Shown: positions 16,398-27,726, counted from the stretch's first letter. The stretch is 64,000 nucleotides of DNA from an uncultured Bacteroidia bacterium (GCA_902800045.1 CADCCZ010000004.1:236029-300028), one strand, 5' to 3'. Program-made: numbers and translations. Notes: generated from the sequence alone by a model not told the origin.

Positions 16398-16874
16398 ATG
16401 AGAAAATCTAAGCCAAGAAAAAGAACGATTCTTCCGGATCCCAAGTATAATGATGTTCGCGTAACTCGTTTTGTAAACGATATGATGTGGGACGGAAAGA
16501 AATCCACTTCATTTAAGATTTTTTATGAATGCATGGACCTTATCGGAAAGAAGATGAAGGACAGCGAGGAAACTCCATTGGAAATATGGAAGAAGGCTCT
16601 CGACAACATCACTCCGTCCGTAGAGGTTAAGAGCCGTAGAATAGGTGGTGCTACTTTCCAGGTTCCTACCGAAATACGTGCCGACAGAAAGATTTCTATC
16701 AGCCACAAGTGGATGTTGTCATTCGCACGCAAGCGCGCTGGCAAGTCGATGGCCGACAAACTTTCTGCTGAAATTCTTGCAGCTTACAACTGCGAAGGTT
16801 CTGCTTTCAAGAAGAAAGAAGATACCCACAGAATGGCTGAGGCTAACAAGGCATTCTCTCACTTCAAATTTTAA
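16398..16874 (+). CDS. rpsG: Ribosomal protein uS7
   Basis: Small-subunit head assembly protein that binds 16S rRNA at the 3' major domain. It has 158 residues, beginning [19 protein letters not shown], with the conserved core [17 protein letters not shown]. It lies between rpsL and fusA, spaced 24 and 17 bases, as in the classic str operon. Confidence 0.98.
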   Translation: MRKSKPRKRTILPDPKYNDVRVTRFVNDMMWDGKKSTSFKIFYECMDLIGKKMKDSEETPLEIWKKALDNITPSVEVKSRRIGGATFQVPTEIRADRKISISHKWMLSFARKRAGKSMADKLSAEILAAYNCEGSAFKKKEDTHRMAEANKAFSHFKF

Positions 16875-16891
16875 TTTTACAGACGCACAGA

Positions 16892-18988
16892 ATGAACGCT
16901 TCGCTTGTAAATACTAGAAACATCGGCATAATGGCTCACATAGACGCGGGTAAGACCACGACTACTGAGCGCATTCTGTATTATACCGGTGTCAACTACA
17001 AGCTTGGCGAAGTCCATGAGGGCACAGCCACTATGGACTGGATGGCACAGGAGCAGGAGCGTGGCATAACCATCACTTCGGCAGCAACGACTGCTTTCTG
17101 GAAGGTCGATGACAATGATTACAAAATCAACATCATCGATACTCCGGGACACGTTGATTTCACAGTCGAGGTCGAAAGGTCGCTGCGCGTGCTCGATGGT
17201 GCTGTCGCTGTGTTCTGTGCAGTGGGAGGCGTTGAGCCACAAAGCGAAACTGTCTGGCATCAGGCAAACAAGTACAATGTTCCACGTCTTGCCTTCGTAA
17301 ACAAGATGGACAGGACTGGCGCAGACTTCATCGGCGTTCTCCAGCAGATTGAAAAGAAACTCGGAGCCAATCCGCTTGCAATGCAACTGCCAATTGGCGA
17401 CGGCGATTCTTTCTCTGGAATCGTTGACCTTCTCGAAAACAAGGCATACGAGTGGGACGAGGAATCTCTAGGCGTTAAGTTCAACGAGATTGCAATCCCA
17501 GAGGCTATGAAGTCGGAAGTGGAGGAGTACCGCGAAAAATTATTGGAAACAGTAGTTGAGTTCGACGACGAACTTATGGAAAAGTTCCTCGAAGATAGAG
17601 ACAGCGTTTCGGTTGCCGACATCAAGAATGTGTTGCGCAAGGCTGTCATCGACGAGAAATGTGTTCCAGTATTTTGCGGTTCTGCATTCAAGAACAAAGG
17701 TATTCAATTATTGCTCGACGCAATATGCGAATATCTTCCTTCTCCTCTCGATGTCAAGGCTATCAGCGGACATCATCCCAAGACCGAGGACGTAATCACC
17801 AGAAGCGCCGATGCAGAAGGACCACTTGCTGCAATGTGCTTCAAGATTATGGCAAACTCGTTCGTCGGAAAACTTTCATACCTTAGAATATATAGCGGTA
17901 CAATTAAGACTGGCGACATGGTTTACAATGTTCGTACAGGCCGCAAGGAAAGGGTTACAAGGATATTCCAGATGCATTCCAACAAGCAGAACCAGATAGA
18001 GACGGTTGAGGCCGGCGACATCTGTGCTGTAGTTGGTCTGAAAGATGTTTTCACTGGCGATACCTTGTGCGACGAAAGGAAACCGATAGTCTTGGAGAAG
18101 ATGAAATTCCCTGAGCCTGTGATTTCGATAGCCATCGAAGCACAGTCGCAGGCTGACATAGAGAAGCTTAACATAGCACTTGAAAAGTTGTCGGAGGAAG
18201 ATCCGACTTTTGCCGTTAGAATAGACGAGATGTCGGGACAGATGCTCATCAGCGGTATGGGCGAGCTTCACCTTGAGATTATCATCGACCGTCTCGTTCG
18301 CGAGTTCGGTCTGAAGATAATTCAGGGAAAGCAGCAGGTTAACTACAAGGAAGAATTTGTAGGAAACGTGCAGCACAGCTATGTTTTCAAGAAGCAGACT
18401 GGTGGAAAGGGAAAATTTGCCGACATTACCGTCAACATCGGACCGGCAGATTCAGACGAGAGCGGATTCGAATTTGTCAACAAGCTCAAGGGCGACAAGT
18501 TGCCTGCAGAGTATGTCAAGGGCGTAGAAGCCGGATTCAAGGAGGCAATGTCGAATGGTCCGCTGCTCGGTTACCCAGTTCACAACATGAAGGTAGAACT
18601 TATCGATGGTTCGTTCCATCCGGTGGACAGCGACGAACTTTCGTTCAAGATTGCTGCCGGAATATGTTTCAAGGAAGCTTCGAAGATGCTCAAGACCGTA
18701 TTGCTCGAGCCTATAATGAAAGTTGAAATCCTGACTCCCGACGAGTACCTTGGCGATATCAGTGCAGACCTCAACAGAAGAAGAGCTGTAATCGAAGGTA
18801 TGGATACCAAAGGAATGCACAGGGTATTGAAGGCTAGGGTTCCGTTGGCAGAGCAGTTCGGATACATAACAGCACTTAGGACTTTGAGTTCGGGAAGAGC
18901 AATATTCAGCATGGAGTTCTCCTCGTACGAAAAAGTACCAGCAGATATACAACAGAAATTAATAGACAATAGAAAATTTATTTTTTAA
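16892..18988 (+). CDS. fusA: Elongation factor G
   Basis: GTPase that drives tRNA-mRNA translocation. The 698 residues carry all G motifs: [14 protein letters not shown] (G1), the RGITI effector segment, DTPGHVDF (G3), NKMDR (G4) and GSAFKNKG (G5). Domains II-V follow, including the [10 protein letters not shown] region and the C-terminal [25 protein letters not shown] end. The str-operon order S12-S7-EF-G is kept, but no tuf gene follows. The next gene is rpsJ after 15 bases, so the str and S10 operons are fused here. Confidence 0.98.
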   Translation: MNASLVNTRNIGIMAHIDAGKTTTTERILYYTGVNYKLGEVHEGTATMDWMAQEQERGITITSAATTAFWKVDDNDYKINIIDTPGHVDFTVEVERSLRVLDGAVAVFCAVGGVEPQSETVWHQANKYNVPRLAFVNKMDRTGADFIGVLQQIEKKLGANPLAMQLPIGDGDSFSGIVDLLENKAYEWDEESLGVKFNEIAIPEAMKSEVEEYREKLLETVVEFDDELMEKFLEDRDSVSVADIKNVLRKAVIDEKCVPVFCGSAFKNKGIQLLLDAICEYLPSPLDVKAISGHHPKTEDVITRSADAEGPLAAMCFKIMANSFVGKLSYLRIYSGTIKTGDMVYNVRTGRKERVTRIFQMHSNKQNQIETVEAGDICAVVGLKDVFTGDTLCDERKPIVLEKMKFPEPVISIAIEAQSQADIEKLNIALEKLSEEDPTFAVRIDEMSGQMLISGMGELHLEIIIDRLVREFGLKIIQGKQQVNYKEEFVGNVQHSYVFKKQTGGKGKFADITVNIGPADSDESGFEFVNKLKGDKLPAEYVKGVEAGFKEAMSNGPLLGYPVHNMKVELIDGSFHPVDSDELSFKIAAGICFKEASKMLKTVLLEPIMKVEILTPDEYLGDISADLNRRRAVIEGMDTKGMHRVLKARVPLAEQFGYITALRTLSSGRAIFSMEFSSYEKVPADIQQKLIDNRKFIF

Positions 18989-19003
18989 TTATAGTAATTA
19001 AGT

Positions 19004-19312
19004 ATGAATCAGAAAATTAGAATTAAGCTGAAATCTTACGACCACAACTTGGTTGACAAGTCGGCAGAAAAGATTCTGAAAACGGTAAAAACAACCGGAG
19101 CAGTTGTAAGAGGTCCTATTCCTCTGCCAACTCACAAGCGTATTTTTACTGTCAACCGTTCGACATTCGTAAACAAGAAGTCGAGAGAACAGTTCGAACT
19201 CAGTTCGTACAAGCGTTTGCTCGATATCTATAGCACGACATCGAAGACGATTGACGCGTTGATGAAATTGGAATTGCCTAGTGGCGTAGATGTGGAAATT
19301 AAAGCAAGTTAG
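19004..19312 (+). CDS. rpsJ: Ribosomal protein uS10
   Basis: Small-subunit head protein, which in some bacteria is also the NusE antitermination factor. It has 102 residues, with [17 protein letters not shown] as the conserved core. It is the first gene of the S10 cluster and lies 15 bases after fusA. Confidence 0.98.
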   Translation: MNQKIRIKLKSYDHNLVDKSAEKILKTVKTTGAVVRGPIPLPTHKRIFTVNRSTFVNKKSREQFELSSYKRLLDIYSTTSKTIDALMKLELPSGVDVEIKAS

Positions 19313-19333
19313 TAATTTTAAAAAAGTATTGAA

Positions 19334-19951
19334 ATGCAAGGAATTATTGGTAAAAAAGTAGGTATGACTTCCATCTTCAGTGTTGAGGGAAAGAATGTTC
19401 CATGCACTGTTATCGAGGCAGGACCTTGCGTAGTAACCCAGTTGAAGACTGTAGAAAAGGACGGTTACGAAGCAGTTCAGTTGGCATTCGATGAGAAAAA
19501 GGAAAAACGTACGACCAAAGCAATGAAGGGTCATTTCACAAAGGCAGGAACCACACCAAAGAAGCGTTTGGTTGAGTTCAAGGACTTTGGCAAGGAAGTG
19601 ACTTTGGGTGAAGTTATCGATGTAAATATTTTCATCGAAGGTGAATTTTGTGACGTTAGCGGAACCTCCAAAGGTAAGGGTTTCCAGGGCGTAGTTAAGA
19701 GACACGGTTTCGGCGGTGTAAACGACAAGACACACGGTCAGCACAACCGCTTGAGAGCTCCTGGTTCTTTGGGCGCATGTTCTACTCCTTCAAGAGTATT
19801 CAAGGGAATGCGCATGGGTGGCCGCATGGGAGGTGACTCCGTAAAGGTTACAAGTTTGAGAGTTTTGAAGGTTATTCCGGAAAGCAATCTTCTGATTGTT
19901 AAAGGTTCTGTTCCGGGTGCCAAAGGTTCATATTTAATAATTGAAAGATAA
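19334..19951 (+). CDS. rplC: Ribosomal protein uL3
   Basis: Large-subunit assembly initiator near the peptidyl-transferase centre, 205 residues. [15 protein letters not shown] and the long-loop segment [18 protein letters not shown] are typical. Its stop overlaps the rplD start by one base (TAATG), suggesting coupled translation. Confidence 0.98.
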   Translation: MQGIIGKKVGMTSIFSVEGKNVPCTVIEAGPCVVTQLKTVEKDGYEAVQLAFDEKKEKRTTKAMKGHFTKAGTTPKKRLVEFKDFGKEVTLGEVIDVNIFIEGEFCDVSGTSKGKGFQGVVKRHGFGGVNDKTHGQHNRLRAPGSLGACSTPSRVFKGMRMGGRMGGDSVKVTSLRVLKVIPESNLLIVKGSVPGAKGSYLIIER

Positions 19952-20577
19952 TGGAAGTAGCAGTATATAACAAATCTGGAGAAAACACCGGACGCAAAGT
20001 AGAATTGAAGGATTCCATATTTGCTATCGAACCCAACGATCACGTCATCTACCTCGACTGCAAGCAGTACATGGCAAACAATCGTCAGGGTACCCACTCG
20101 TCGTTGCACAGGGGTATTGTTTCCGGTAGTACAAAGAAGTTGAAAAAGCAGAAGGGAACAGGTACAGCACGTTTTGGTAGTATCAAGAACCCGCTCTTCA
20201 GAGGTGGAGGTAGAGTTTTTGGTCCAGAACCAAGATTGTACGACTTCAAGCTCAACAAGAAAGTTAAGAGATTGGCAAGAAAGTCGGCGTTGACTTACAA
20301 GATGCAGGACAACAATATCTATGTTCTTGATAATCTGAATTTTGACGAAATTAAGACTAAGAATATCGTCGGTTTGAAAAATAATTTCAAATTTGATGAT
20401 AAAAAAGTTTTAATTGTTATGTCGGAATCAAATAAAAATGTATATTTGTCCGCACGAAATTTGAAAGACGTAAATGTTGTAACTGCTAGTGAATTAACTA
20501 CATACGACATTATGTGGGCTTCGATTCTTATGGTTGAAGAGAAGTCAATTTGTGTTTTTGAAAGTATTTTATCGTAA
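19951..20577 (+). CDS. rplD: Ribosomal protein uL4
   Basis: Large-subunit exit-tunnel protein, 208 residues. The tunnel-loop segment is KKLKKQKGTGTARFGSIKNP followed by RGGGRVFGPEPR. In E. coli L4 represses its own S10 operon; whether that occurs here cannot be seen. The start overlaps the rplC stop by one base. Confidence 0.97.
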   Translation: MEVAVYNKSGENTGRKVELKDSIFAIEPNDHVIYLDCKQYMANNRQGTHSSLHRGIVSGSTKKLKKQKGTGTARFGSIKNPLFRGGGRVFGPEPRLYDFKLNKKVKRLARKSALTYKMQDNNIYVLDNLNFDEIKTKNIVGLKNNFKFDDKKVLIVMSESNKNVYLSARNLKDVNVVTASELTTYDIMWASILMVEEKSICVFESILS

Positions 20578-20589
20578 CGGTATAAGAAA

Positions 20590-20880
20590 ATGGAAATATT
20601 AGTTAGACCGATATTGACCGAAAAGATGACAAAGTTGGGTGAAAAGCTCAACCGTTACGCTTTTATGGTAGATAAGAGAGCAGATAAGCTGCAGATAAAG
20701 GAAGCAGTTGAAAAGATGTATGATGTCAAGGTTGAAGCCGTAAACACCATGCGTTATTCTGGCAAGCTGAAGGTTCGCTACACAAAGAGCGGCGTACAGC
20801 GCGGCAGATCTAACTCCTACAAGAAGGCAGTTATCACGCTCGTAGAAGGAAATGTTATTGATTTTTATAGCAATATTTAG
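20590..20880 (+). CDS. rplW: Ribosomal protein uL23
   Basis: Large-subunit protein at the tunnel exit, docking site for trigger factor and SRP. It has 96 residues, with RPILTEKMTKLGEKLNRYAF at the N-terminus. It lies 12 bases after rplD. Confidence 0.97.
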   Translation: MEILVRPILTEKMTKLGEKLNRYAFMVDKRADKLQIKEAVEKMYDVKVEAVNTMRYSGKLKVRYTKSGVQRGRSNSYKKAVITLVEGNVIDFYSNI

Positions 20881-20899
20881 TATTAAGTAAAGTAAGAAG

Positions 20900-21724
20900 A
20901 TGGCTTTAAGAAAATTAAATCCGACAACACCGGGTCAAAGATTCAAGGTTATCAGCGCGTTTGACGAAATCACTCGCAGCAAGCCAGAAAAATCTTTGTT
21001 GGTACCATTAAGAAAATCCGGGGGACGAAACAATCAGGGTAAGATGACTATGCGCTATATTGGTGGTGGTCACAAGAGACAGTACCGTTTGATTGATTTC
21101 AAGAGAGATAGAGATGGCATGAAGGCAACGGTAAAGGCAATCGAATACGATCCTAACCGTTCAGCCCGTATAGCCCTAGTTGCTTACGAAGATGGTGAAA
21201 AGAGATACATCATCGCACCTAACGGACTTCAGCTCGGTCAGGTTATCGAATCTGGCAAGAATGTAGCTCCAGAATTGGGTAACACCTTGTTTATGGGTGA
21301 TATTCCTCTGGGAACTATCGTTCACAACATCGAGTTAAGACCAGGCCAGGGAGCAGTTATCGCTAGAAGTGCAGGCTCGTATGCCCAGTTAGTATCAAAG
21401 GAAGGCAAGTACGCAATCGTAAGAATGCCTTCGGGTGAAGTAAGAAAGATCCTCGTTACCTGCAAGGCAACCATAGGAAGCGTTTCTAACGCAGACCACG
21501 CTCTTGAGAGCGACGGTAAGGCAGGTCGTTCACGCTGGTTCGGTCGTCGCCCGCACAACCGCGGTGTCGTAATGAACCCAGTAGATCACCCAATGGGTGG
21601 TGGTGAAGGTAGAGCCTCTGGAGGTCACCCACGTTCGAGAAAGGGATTGCTTGCTAAGGGTTATAAGACTCGCAGCACTAAGAAGGAATCCAATAAGTAT
21701 ATTGTTGAAAGAAGGAAAAAGTAA
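20900..21724 (+). CDS. rplB: Ribosomal protein uL2
   Basis: Large-subunit protein needed for subunit joining and peptidyl transfer. It is full length at 274 residues, with [19 protein letters not shown] and the C-terminal [20 protein letters not shown] motif that carries the conserved active-site-proximal His. It lies 19 bases after rplW. Confidence 0.98.
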   Translation: MALRKLNPTTPGQRFKVISAFDEITRSKPEKSLLVPLRKSGGRNNQGKMTMRYIGGGHKRQYRLIDFKRDRDGMKATVKAIEYDPNRSARIALVAYEDGEKRYIIAPNGLQLGQVIESGKNVAPELGNTLFMGDIPLGTIVHNIELRPGQGAVIARSAGSYAQLVSKEGKYAIVRMPSGEVRKILVTCKATIGSVSNADHALESDGKAGRSRWFGRRPHNRGVVMNPVDHPMGGGEGRASGGHPRSRKGLLAKGYKTRSTKKESNKYIVERRKK

Positions 21725-21730
21725 TCAGGT

Positions 21731-22000
21731 ATGAGTAGATCACTTAAAAAAGGACCGTTCATTGACTTCAATCTTGAGAAGAAAGTCACAGCAATGGAAG
21801 CTAGCGGTAAGAAGACAGCCATCAAGACATGGGCAAGAGCATCTGTTATTCCGCCTGAGTTTGTAGGTCATACTTTCGCTGTTCACAACGGAAACAAGTT
21901 CATTCCGGTATATGTAACAGAAAACATGGTAGGTCACAAATTGGGCGAATTTGCTCCCACAAGAACATTCCGTGGTCACGGTGGTAAGAAGAACAAATAA
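21731..22000 (+). CDS. rpsS: Ribosomal protein uS19
   Basis: Small-subunit head protein, 89 residues, beginning [11 protein letters not shown] and with [19 protein letters not shown] and [13 protein letters not shown]. It lies 6 bases after rplB. Confidence 0.98.
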   Translation: MSRSLKKGPFIDFNLEKKVTAMEASGKKTAIKTWARASVIPPEFVGHTFAVHNGNKFIPVYVTENMVGHKLGEFAPTRTFRGHGGKKNK

Positions 22001-22011
22001 AAGTAAAAGTT

Positions 22012-22434
22012 ATGGGCGCACGTAAAAGATTAAGAGCTAATAGCATAAAAGAAGCAAGAAAGCAGAAAAGCTTCGCCATCCTCCGTAATTGTCCGACATC
22101 TCCAATAAAGATGAGACTCGTGGCAGACCAGATAAGAGGAATTGAAGTTGAAAAGGCTTTGAATATTTTGAAGTATTCCTCTAAGGTTGCATCTCGCGAT
22201 ATCGAAAAGTTATTGATGTCAGCAATCGCAAACTGGCAGGCTAAGAACGAAGGCGCTAAGATGGAAGACGCTGGTCTCGTTGTAAAGGAGATCTATGTTG
22301 ATTCCGGTAGAGTGCTCAAGAGAATCAAACCTGCTCCTCAAGGAAGAGGATATCGTATTAGAAAACGTTCTAATCACGTTACTTTAGTGGTAGGTAGCAA
22401 AGAAAATGAATTAGTAAAAGAAGAAAACGCATAA
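22012..22434 (+). CDS. rplV: Ribosomal protein uL22
   Basis: Large-subunit exit-tunnel protein. At 140 residues it has a short N-terminal extension ([19 protein letters not shown]) before the core [18 protein letters not shown]. The beta-hairpin segment [17 protein letters not shown] points into the tunnel. It lies 11 bases after rpsS and 4 bases before rpsC. Confidence 0.97.
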   Translation: MGARKRLRANSIKEARKQKSFAILRNCPTSPIKMRLVADQIRGIEVEKALNILKYSSKVASRDIEKLLMSAIANWQAKNEGAKMEDAGLVVKEIYVDSGRVLKRIKPAPQGRGYRIRKRSNHVTLVVGSKENELVKEENA

Positions 22435-22438
22435 TCTC

Positions 22439-23164
22439 ATGGGACAAAAATGTAATCCAATAAGCAATAGATTAGGCATAATCAAAGGTTGGGATTCTAA
22501 CTGGTACGGTGGAAAGAAGTATGCTGACAAACTTGCTGAAGACGCAGTTATTCGTAAATATTTGAATACTCGTTTAGATAAAGCCTCCGTCTCGAAGATT
22601 ACTATCGAAAGATCTTTGAAGATGATAACCATTACAATCAGCACTGCACGTCCTGGTTTCGTAATCGGTAAGGATGGCGACGAAGTAAATAAGCTTCGCG
22701 AAGAATTAAAGAAAATAACTAACAAGGACGTTCAGATCAACATTTATGAAATCAAGCGTCCCGAACTTGAAGCAGAATTGGTTGCCAACACTCTCGCTCG
22801 TCAGCTCGAAGGCAAGATGGCTTACAGAAGAGCTGTAAAGATGGCTATCGCATCGACAATGAGAATGGGTGCAGAAGGCATAAAGATTCAGATCTCTGGT
22901 CGTTTGAACGGTGCTGAAATGGCTCGCTCGGAAATGTATAAGGAAGGAAGAACTCCTCTCCATACTCTGAGAGCCGACATCGACTACGCATTGGCAGAAG
23001 CAATCACCAAGACCGGTCTCCTCGGTATCAAGGTATGGATCTGCAGAGGCGAAAAGTACGGTAAGGTCGATTTGTCACCGAATTTCGGCAAGAAGGTTCA
23101 GTCACCTAAGGGCGGCAGCATGAATCCTAGTGGTAATAAAAGACAAAGAAGAACAACAAAGTAA
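22439..23164 (+). CDS. rpsC: Ribosomal protein uS3
   Basis: Small-subunit mRNA-entry protein with an intrinsic helicase role. It has 241 residues: the start [20 protein letters not shown], a KH domain with [14 protein letters not shown], and the C-terminal part [14 protein letters not shown]. It lies 4 bases after rplV. Confidence 0.98.
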   Translation: MGQKCNPISNRLGIIKGWDSNWYGGKKYADKLAEDAVIRKYLNTRLDKASVSKITIERSLKMITITISTARPGFVIGKDGDEVNKLREELKKITNKDVQINIYEIKRPELEAELVANTLARQLEGKMAYRRAVKMAIASTMRMGAEGIKIQISGRLNGAEMARSEMYKEGRTPLHTLRADIDYALAEAITKTGLLGIKVWICRGEKYGKVDLSPNFGKKVQSPKGGSMNPSGNKRQRRTTK

Positions 23165-23176
23165 AATCTGAAAGCT

Positions 23177-23602
23177 ATGTTACAACCAAAAAGAACAAAG
23201 TTTAGAAAAGAGCAAAAGGGCAAAATGAAAGGTAATGCCCAGCGCGGCAACCAGATAGCTTTCGGTTCCTTTGGAATCAAAGCTATGGAGATGTGCCTCC
23301 TTACTGGTCGTCAGATTGAGGCAGCCCGTGTAGCTGTTACAAGAAAGATGCAAAGACAAGGACAGATTTGGATCCGAATTTTCCCGGATAAGCCAATCAC
23401 CAGCAAACCAGCCGAAGTTCGTATGGGTAAAGGTAAAGGTGCTCCCGAAGGATTCGTAGCCAGAGTTACTCCTGGAAGAATTTTATTTGAAGCAGAAGGT
23501 ATTCCTTTTGACCTCGCAAAAGAAGCCTTGAGATTAGCCGCTCAAAAACTTCCAATCAAAACAAAATTTGTCGTTCGTCGCGATTATGATTTTAACGAAT
23601 AA
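23177..23602 (+). CDS. rplP: Ribosomal protein uL16
   Basis: Large-subunit protein at the A-site tRNA elbow, 141 residues. [19 protein letters not shown] begins it and [16 protein letters not shown] is the conserved loop. It lies 12 bases after rpsC. Confidence 0.98.
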   Translation: MLQPKRTKFRKEQKGKMKGNAQRGNQIAFGSFGIKAMEMCLLTGRQIEAARVAVTRKMQRQGQIWIRIFPDKPITSKPAEVRMGKGKGAPEGFVARVTPGRILFEAEGIPFDLAKEALRLAAQKLPIKTKFVVRRDYDFNE

Positions 23603-23613
23603 TACTACAGACA

Positions 23614-23814
23614 ATGGAAAATAAAGAAATAGTAGGATTGACAACAAAGGAAATCGTTGAGAAGATTGCTACGGAAAAGTTTAATCTTAACAAGATGAAA
23701 CTTAACCACGCTGTTTCTCCATTGGAAAATCCTCAGCGATTGAAGGAAGTGAGAAGAACCATCGCAAGGCTTAACACAGAGCTTCGCAAAAGAGAATTAA
23801 CATCAAATAAATAA
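23614..23814 (+). CDS. rpmC: Ribosomal protein uL29
   Basis: Two-helix large-subunit protein at the tunnel exit, 66 residues, with [20 protein letters not shown] at the conserved C-terminal part. It lies 11 bases after rplP and 8 bases before rpsQ. Confidence 0.96.
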   Translation: MENKEIVGLTTKEIVEKIATEKFNLNKMKLNHAVSPLENPQRLKEVRRTIARLNTELRKRELTSNK

Positions 23815-23822
23815 GGGCAGCC

Positions 23823-24080
23823 ATGGAAGAAAGAAACTTGAGAAAAGAACGTATAGGTGTTGTCGTAAGCAATAAGATGGAAAAGTCTATCGTAGTTGCT
23901 GTAAAGCGCAAAGAAAAACACCCGAAATACGGTAAGTTTGTGAATAAGACCAAGAAGTTTGTTGCTCATGATGAAGAAAACAAATGCGACATAGGAGATA
24001 CCGTTCTCATTATGGAAACTCGTCCGTTGAGCAAGAACAAAAGGTGGAGATTAGTAAATATAATTGAAAAAGTTAAATAG
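23823..24080 (+). CDS. rpsQ: Ribosomal protein uS17
   Basis: Small-subunit primary 16S rRNA-binding protein of OB fold, 85 residues, with [20 protein letters not shown] and [14 protein letters not shown]. It lies 2 bases before rplN. Confidence 0.98.
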   Translation: MEERNLRKERIGVVVSNKMEKSIVVAVKRKEKHPKYGKFVNKTKKFVAHDEENKCDIGDTVLIMETRPLSKNKRWRLVNIIEKVK

Positions 24081-24082
24081 TC

Positions 24083-24451
24083 ATGATACAACAGGAAACC
24101 AGATTAAATGTTGCAGACAACAGTGGCGCAAAGGAAGTGTTGTGTATTCGTGTACTTGGTGGTACAGGTAAGAAGTACGCAACTATCGGCGATAAGATCG
24201 TCGTTACAGTAAAGAGCGCATTGCCAGGTGGCGACCTCAAGAAGGGTACCGTTTCAAAGGCTGTTGTCGTTAGAGTGAAAAAGGAAATCAGACGTCCGGA
24301 CGGATCTTATATCAGATTCGACGACAATGCTTGCGTTCTATTGACCGCTGCAGGCGAACTGAAGGGAACACGTATTTTCGGCCCGGTAGCTCGTGAGTTG
24401 CGTGAGAAGCAGTATATGAAAATTGTATCATTGGCACCAGAAGTTTTATAA
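24083..24451 (+). CDS. rplN: Ribosomal protein uL14
   Basis: Large-subunit protein at the GTPase-facing subunit interface, 122 residues. Core motifs are [20 protein letters not shown] and [13 protein letters not shown]. It lies 2 bases after rpsQ. Confidence 0.98.
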   Translation: MIQQETRLNVADNSGAKEVLCIRVLGGTGKKYATIGDKIVVTVKSALPGGDLKKGTVSKAVVVRVKKEIRRPDGSYIRFDDNACVLLTAAGELKGTRIFGPVARELREKQYMKIVSLAPEVL

Positions 24452-24463
24452 ATCGAAATTATC

Positions 24464-24787
24464 ATGACTCAGAAATTGCACATAAAGAAAGGGGATACCG
24501 TCTACGTAAACGCAGGCGAATCCAAGGGTCAGCAGGGCAGAGTTCTTGAAATCTTGAAGAAGAAGAACCGCGCCATCGTTGAAGGTGTTAACATGATATC
24601 GAAGCATCAGAAGCCAAACGCTGCTCACCCGCAAGGTGGTATTATTAAACAGGAAGCAGGAATTCATATTTCGAACCTCATGCTTGTAGATCCTAAGACT
24701 GGAAAGCCTACAAGAATCGGCCGCAAGAAAAACGAAGAAGGCAAGTTGGTTCGTTATGCTAAAAAGTCTGGAGAGGAGATTAAGTAA
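24464..24787 (+). CDS. rplX: Ribosomal protein uL24
   Basis: Large-subunit assembly initiator with a KOW motif, 107 residues: [20 protein letters not shown] at the start and [18 protein letters not shown] in the middle. Its stop overlaps the rplE start by one base (TAATG). Confidence 0.98.
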   Translation: MTQKLHIKKGDTVYVNAGESKGQQGRVLEILKKKNRAIVEGVNMISKHQKPNAAHPQGGIIKQEAGIHISNLMLVDPKTGKPTRIGRKKNEEGKLVRYAKKSGEEIK

Positions 24788-25347
24788 TGGAAAAATTCGT
24801 TCCTACATTAAAGAAGAAATATCAGGAAGAAATAGTTTCTGCCCTGATGCAGGAATTCAATTACAAGACCGTAATGCAGGTTCCTAGATTGGAAAAGATA
24901 GTTATTAACGAAGGTTTGGGCCAGGCAATCTCCGACAAGAAGTTGATCGACATCGCTATCGACGAGTTGACAAACATCACCGGACAGAAGGCTGTTCCTA
25001 CTACTTCTAAGAAGGATATTTCAAACTTCAAGCTGCGTAAGAAAATGCAGATTGGTGTTAGAGTAACCTTGAGAAGAGACAGAATGTACGAATTCCTCGA
25101 AAGACTCGTAGCAATCGCATTGCCACGTATCCGCGACTTCCGTGGTGTAAACTACAAGTTCGACGGAAAAGGAAACTACACTTTGGGTGTAAACGAACAG
25201 ATTATCTTCCCGGAAATTGATATCGACAAGATCAATAGAATTATGGGTATGGATATCACTTTCGTTACTTCGGCTAAGACCGACGAAGAAGGTTATGCAC
25301 TTCTGAAACATTTTGGAGTTCCATTTAAGAATCTTAAAAAGAATTAA
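24787..25347 (+). CDS. rplE: Ribosomal protein uL5
   Basis: 5S rRNA-binding large-subunit protein, 186 residues, with [38 protein letters not shown] and PRIRDFRGV. It overlaps rplX by one base and lies 5 bases before rpsN. Confidence 0.98.
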   Translation: MEKFVPTLKKKYQEEIVSALMQEFNYKTVMQVPRLEKIVINEGLGQAISDKKLIDIAIDELTNITGQKAVPTTSKKDISNFKLRKKMQIGVRVTLRRDRMYEFLERLVAIALPRIRDFRGVNYKFDGKGNYTLGVNEQIIFPEIDIDKINRIMGMDITFVTSAKTDEEGYALLKHFGVPFKNLKKN

Positions 25348-25352
25348 TTAGT

Positions 25353-25622
25353 ATGGCAAAAGAATCAATGAAAGCTCGCGAGGTCAAGAGACTCGCATTA
25401 GTAGAGAAATACGCTGCTAAGAGAGCACAGTATAAGGCAGAAGGTAACTTCGAGGCTTTGCACAAGCTCCCGAAGAACTCGAACAAGATCAGACTGCACA
25501 ACCGTTGCAGCCAGTCGGGTCGTCCGAAAGGATACCTCCGTCAGTTCGGAATCAGCCGTATCGCTTTCCGCGAAATGGCGTCTGCCGGATTAATTCCAGG
25601 TGTAAAGAAGGCTAGTTGGTAA
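25353..25622 (+). CDS. rpsN: Ribosomal protein uS14, long zinc-free form
   Basis: Small-subunit head protein. The 89-residue length and a single Cys ([12 protein letters not shown]) show the long C-minus paralogue, which does not need zinc. [32 protein letters not shown] residues form the C-terminus. It is the only S14 in the window and lies 5 bases after rplE. Confidence 0.97.
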   Translation: MAKESMKAREVKRLALVEKYAAKRAQYKAEGNFEALHKLPKNSNKIRLHNRCSQSGRPKGYLRQFGISRIAFREMASAGLIPGVKKASW

Positions 25623-25654
25623 ACTAAATTTTATTAATTAAATATTTTTGAATA

Positions 25655-26050
25655 ATGACTGATCCAATTGCAGATTATTTGACCAGAATTAGAAATGCCG
25701 TAATGGCAGGACATAAGATTGTCGAAGTTCCTGGTTCTAACCTTAAGAGGGAAATCACTAAGGTGCTTTTCGAAAAAGGTTACATTTTGAATTACAAGTT
25801 CGAGGATATCGGTTATCAGGGAAATATTAAGATCGCTCTTAAGTATCATCCCGTAACGAAGGTATCGGCGATAAAGAAGTTAGAGAGAATTAGTAGGCCG
25901 GGTTTGAGAAAGTATGTTGATACAACCTCGATACCTAGAGTATTGAACGGTTTGGGTATTGCTATCCTTTCGACAAACAAGGGCGTCATGACCGACAAGG
26001 AAGCTCGTCAGGAGAACGTTGGTGGTGAAGTATTGTGTTACGTTTATTAA
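25655..26050 (+). CDS. rpsH: Ribosomal protein uS8
   Basis: 16S rRNA-binding small-subunit protein, 131 residues: TDPIADYLTRIRNAVMAGHK, SRPGLRKYV and GLGIAILSTNKGVMTDKEA. In E. coli S8 represses the spc operon. It follows rpsN after 32 bases, one of the wider gaps in the operon. Confidence 0.98.
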   Translation: MTDPIADYLTRIRNAVMAGHKIVEVPGSNLKREITKVLFEKGYILNYKFEDIGYQGNIKIALKYHPVTKVSAIKKLERISRPGLRKYVDTTSIPRVLNGLGIAILSTNKGVMTDKEARQENVGGEVLCYVY

Positions 26051-26062
26051 AAAATTAAGAAG

Positions 26063-26617
26063 ATGTCTCGTATAGGAAAATTGCCGATTTCGGTTCCCGC
26101 AGGCGTTACGGTGAAAATAAGTGACGACAACGTAGTTACTGTTAAGGGTCCCCTTGGTGAATTGTCACAGAAGGTAGATTCTAACATCGAAGTTAAGTTC
26201 GAAGATGGTCATATCACTTTCGCAAGACCGAACGATGAGAAGGAAAACAGAGCTAAGCACGGATTGTACAGAGCTTTGGTTAACAATATGGTAAAGGGTG
26301 TTTCAGAAGGCTTCAAGACCGAACAGGAATTTGTAGGTGTCGGTTTCAAGGCTGAGGCTCAGGGACAGATAATTGAAATGTCTCTCGGTTATTCGCACGC
26401 TATTCTCTTCGAAGTTCCGAAGGAAATCAAGGTTGAATGCAAGACCGAAAAGAGAGGAAACTCAATGCTTACCATGACAAGCATCGACAAACAGTTGCTC
26501 GGACAGGTTGCAGCTAAGATTCGTTCGCTGCGTCCTCCTGAGCCATACAAGGGTAAAGGTATCAAGTTTGTTGACGAAGAGTTGCGTAGAAAGGCTGGTA
26601 AGTCAGCTAAGGTTTAA
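26063..26617 (+). CDS. rplF: Ribosomal protein uL6
   Basis: Large-subunit protein near the sarcin-ricin loop, 184 residues, starting SRIGKLPISVPAGV and ending with RSLRPPEPYKGKGIKFVDEE. It lies 12 bases after rpsH. Confidence 0.98.
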   Translation: MSRIGKLPISVPAGVTVKISDDNVVTVKGPLGELSQKVDSNIEVKFEDGHITFARPNDEKENRAKHGLYRALVNNMVKGVSEGFKTEQEFVGVGFKAEAQGQIIEMSLGYSHAILFEVPKEIKVECKTEKRGNSMLTMTSIDKQLLGQVAAKIRSLRPPEPYKGKGIKFVDEELRRKAGKSAKV

Positions 26618-26636
26618 TTCTTAAAATTTTAAAGAT

Positions 26637-26993
26637 ATGGCTTTTTCGAAAATAGAAAGAAGACTCAAGATAAAACGCAGAATCCGTAGAAACATATTCG
26701 GAACTGCTGAAAAACCAAGAATGTCCGTATTCCGTAGCAATCGTCAGATAAGCGTACAGATAATTGACGACCTTGCTGCTAATACCCTCGTTTCTGCAAC
26801 TTCAAAGTGCAAGGAAATAGAAGGCGCAAAGGCTACCAAGTCGCAGAAGGCTGCAATGGTAGGCAAGAAGGTTGCCGAATTGGCTTTGGCTAAAGGAATC
26901 AAGGAAGTGGTTTTTGATAGAAATGGTTACTTGTATCACGGCAAGGTAAAGGCTTTGGCTGACGGTGCAAGAGAAGGTGGACTTAAACTATAA
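26637..26993 (+). CDS. rplR: Ribosomal protein uL18
   Basis: 5S rRNA-binding large-subunit protein, 118 residues, with [20 protein letters not shown], then [22 protein letters not shown]. It lies 7 bases before the chosen rpsE start. Confidence 0.98.
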   Translation: MAFSKIERRLKIKRRIRRNIFGTAEKPRMSVFRSNRQISVQIIDDLAANTLVSATSKCKEIEGAKATKSQKAAMVGKKVAELALAKGIKEVVFDRNGYLYHGKVKALADGAREGGLKL

Positions 26994-27000
26994 TAAAGAT

Positions 27001-27516
27001 ATGTTGAATAACGCTAAGAAAGTAAAGACCAGTGATCTGGAATTAAAAGATAGATTGGTTAGCATCCAGAGGGTTACCAAGGTTACCAAGGGTGGACGTA
27101 CCTTCAGTTTCTCGGCTATAGTAGTTGTTGGAAACGAAGACGGAATCGTAGGTTACGGCTTGGGTAAGGCCAGCGAAGTAACAACAGCTATCCAGAAGGG
27201 TGTTGAAGATGCCAAGAAGAATTTGATTAAGGTTCCTGTACATAAGGGAACTGTTCCTCACGAGCAGTCGGCTAAGTTCGGCGGTGCAAGAGTATGGATT
27301 AAACCTGCTGCATCGGGAACTGGTGTAAAGGCTGGTGGTGCTATGCGTGCCGTATTCGAAAGCGTGGGAATTACCGATATCCTTGCAAAGTCAAAGGGTT
27401 CGTCAAATCCTCATAACTTGGTAAAGGCTACTATCGCAGCATTGCTCGAAATGCGCGATGCAAACGAGGTTGCATATCAGAGACAAGTGAACTTGGACAA
27501 AGTGTTTAACGGATAA
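27001..27516 (+). CDS. rpsE: Ribosomal protein uS5
   Basis: Small-subunit decoding-fidelity protein, 171 residues, with the double-stranded RNA-binding fold ([19 protein letters not shown]) and the [20 protein letters not shown] segment. The frame is open back to ATG 26965, which would overlap rplR by 29 bases. ATG 27001 ([13 protein letters not shown]) fits the usual S5 start and the 7-base operon gap. Confidence 0.97.
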   Translation: MLNNAKKVKTSDLELKDRLVSIQRVTKVTKGGRTFSFSAIVVVGNEDGIVGYGLGKASEVTTAIQKGVEDAKKNLIKVPVHKGTVPHEQSAKFGGARVWIKPAASGTGVKAGGAMRAVFESVGITDILAKSKGSSNPHNLVKATIAALLEMRDANEVAYQRQVNLDKVFNG

Positions 27517-27528
27517 AAATTATTTGTC

Positions 27529-27705
27529 ATGAAGATTAGAGTAACGCAAATTAAAAGTATGATTGGCAGCACCCAGCGTCAGAAGAATACTCTCGCAGCA
27601 TTGGGTATAAAGAAAATGCACAATCCTGTTGAACATGAAGCCACCCCACAGATACTTGGTATGGTGGAAAAAGTTCGTCATTTAGTTAACGTTGAAGAAA
27701 TTTAA
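27529..27705 (+). CDS. rpmD: Ribosomal protein uL30
   Basis: A 58-residue large-subunit protein. The translation starts MKIRVTQIKSMIGSTQRQKN and then TLAALGIKKM, the L30 signature. It sits between rpsE and rplO with gaps of 12 and 21 bases, as in other spc operons. It is easily missed because it is so short. Confidence 0.96.
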   Translation: MKIRVTQIKSMIGSTQRQKNTLAALGIKKMHNPVEHEATPQILGMVEKVRHLVNVEEI

Positions 27706-27726
27706 TAATTTTAAAGAAGATTTATT

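Noticed and set aside
18989..19003. A tuf gene after fusA
   Set aside because: Only 15 bases separate fusA from rpsJ; no EF-Tu motif exists in the window. The usual Bacteroidota arrangement keeps tuf elsewhere.
26965..27000. An upstream start of rpsE at 26965
   Set aside because: It would overlap rplR by 29 bases and add 12 residues not typical of S5; ATG 27001 fits better.
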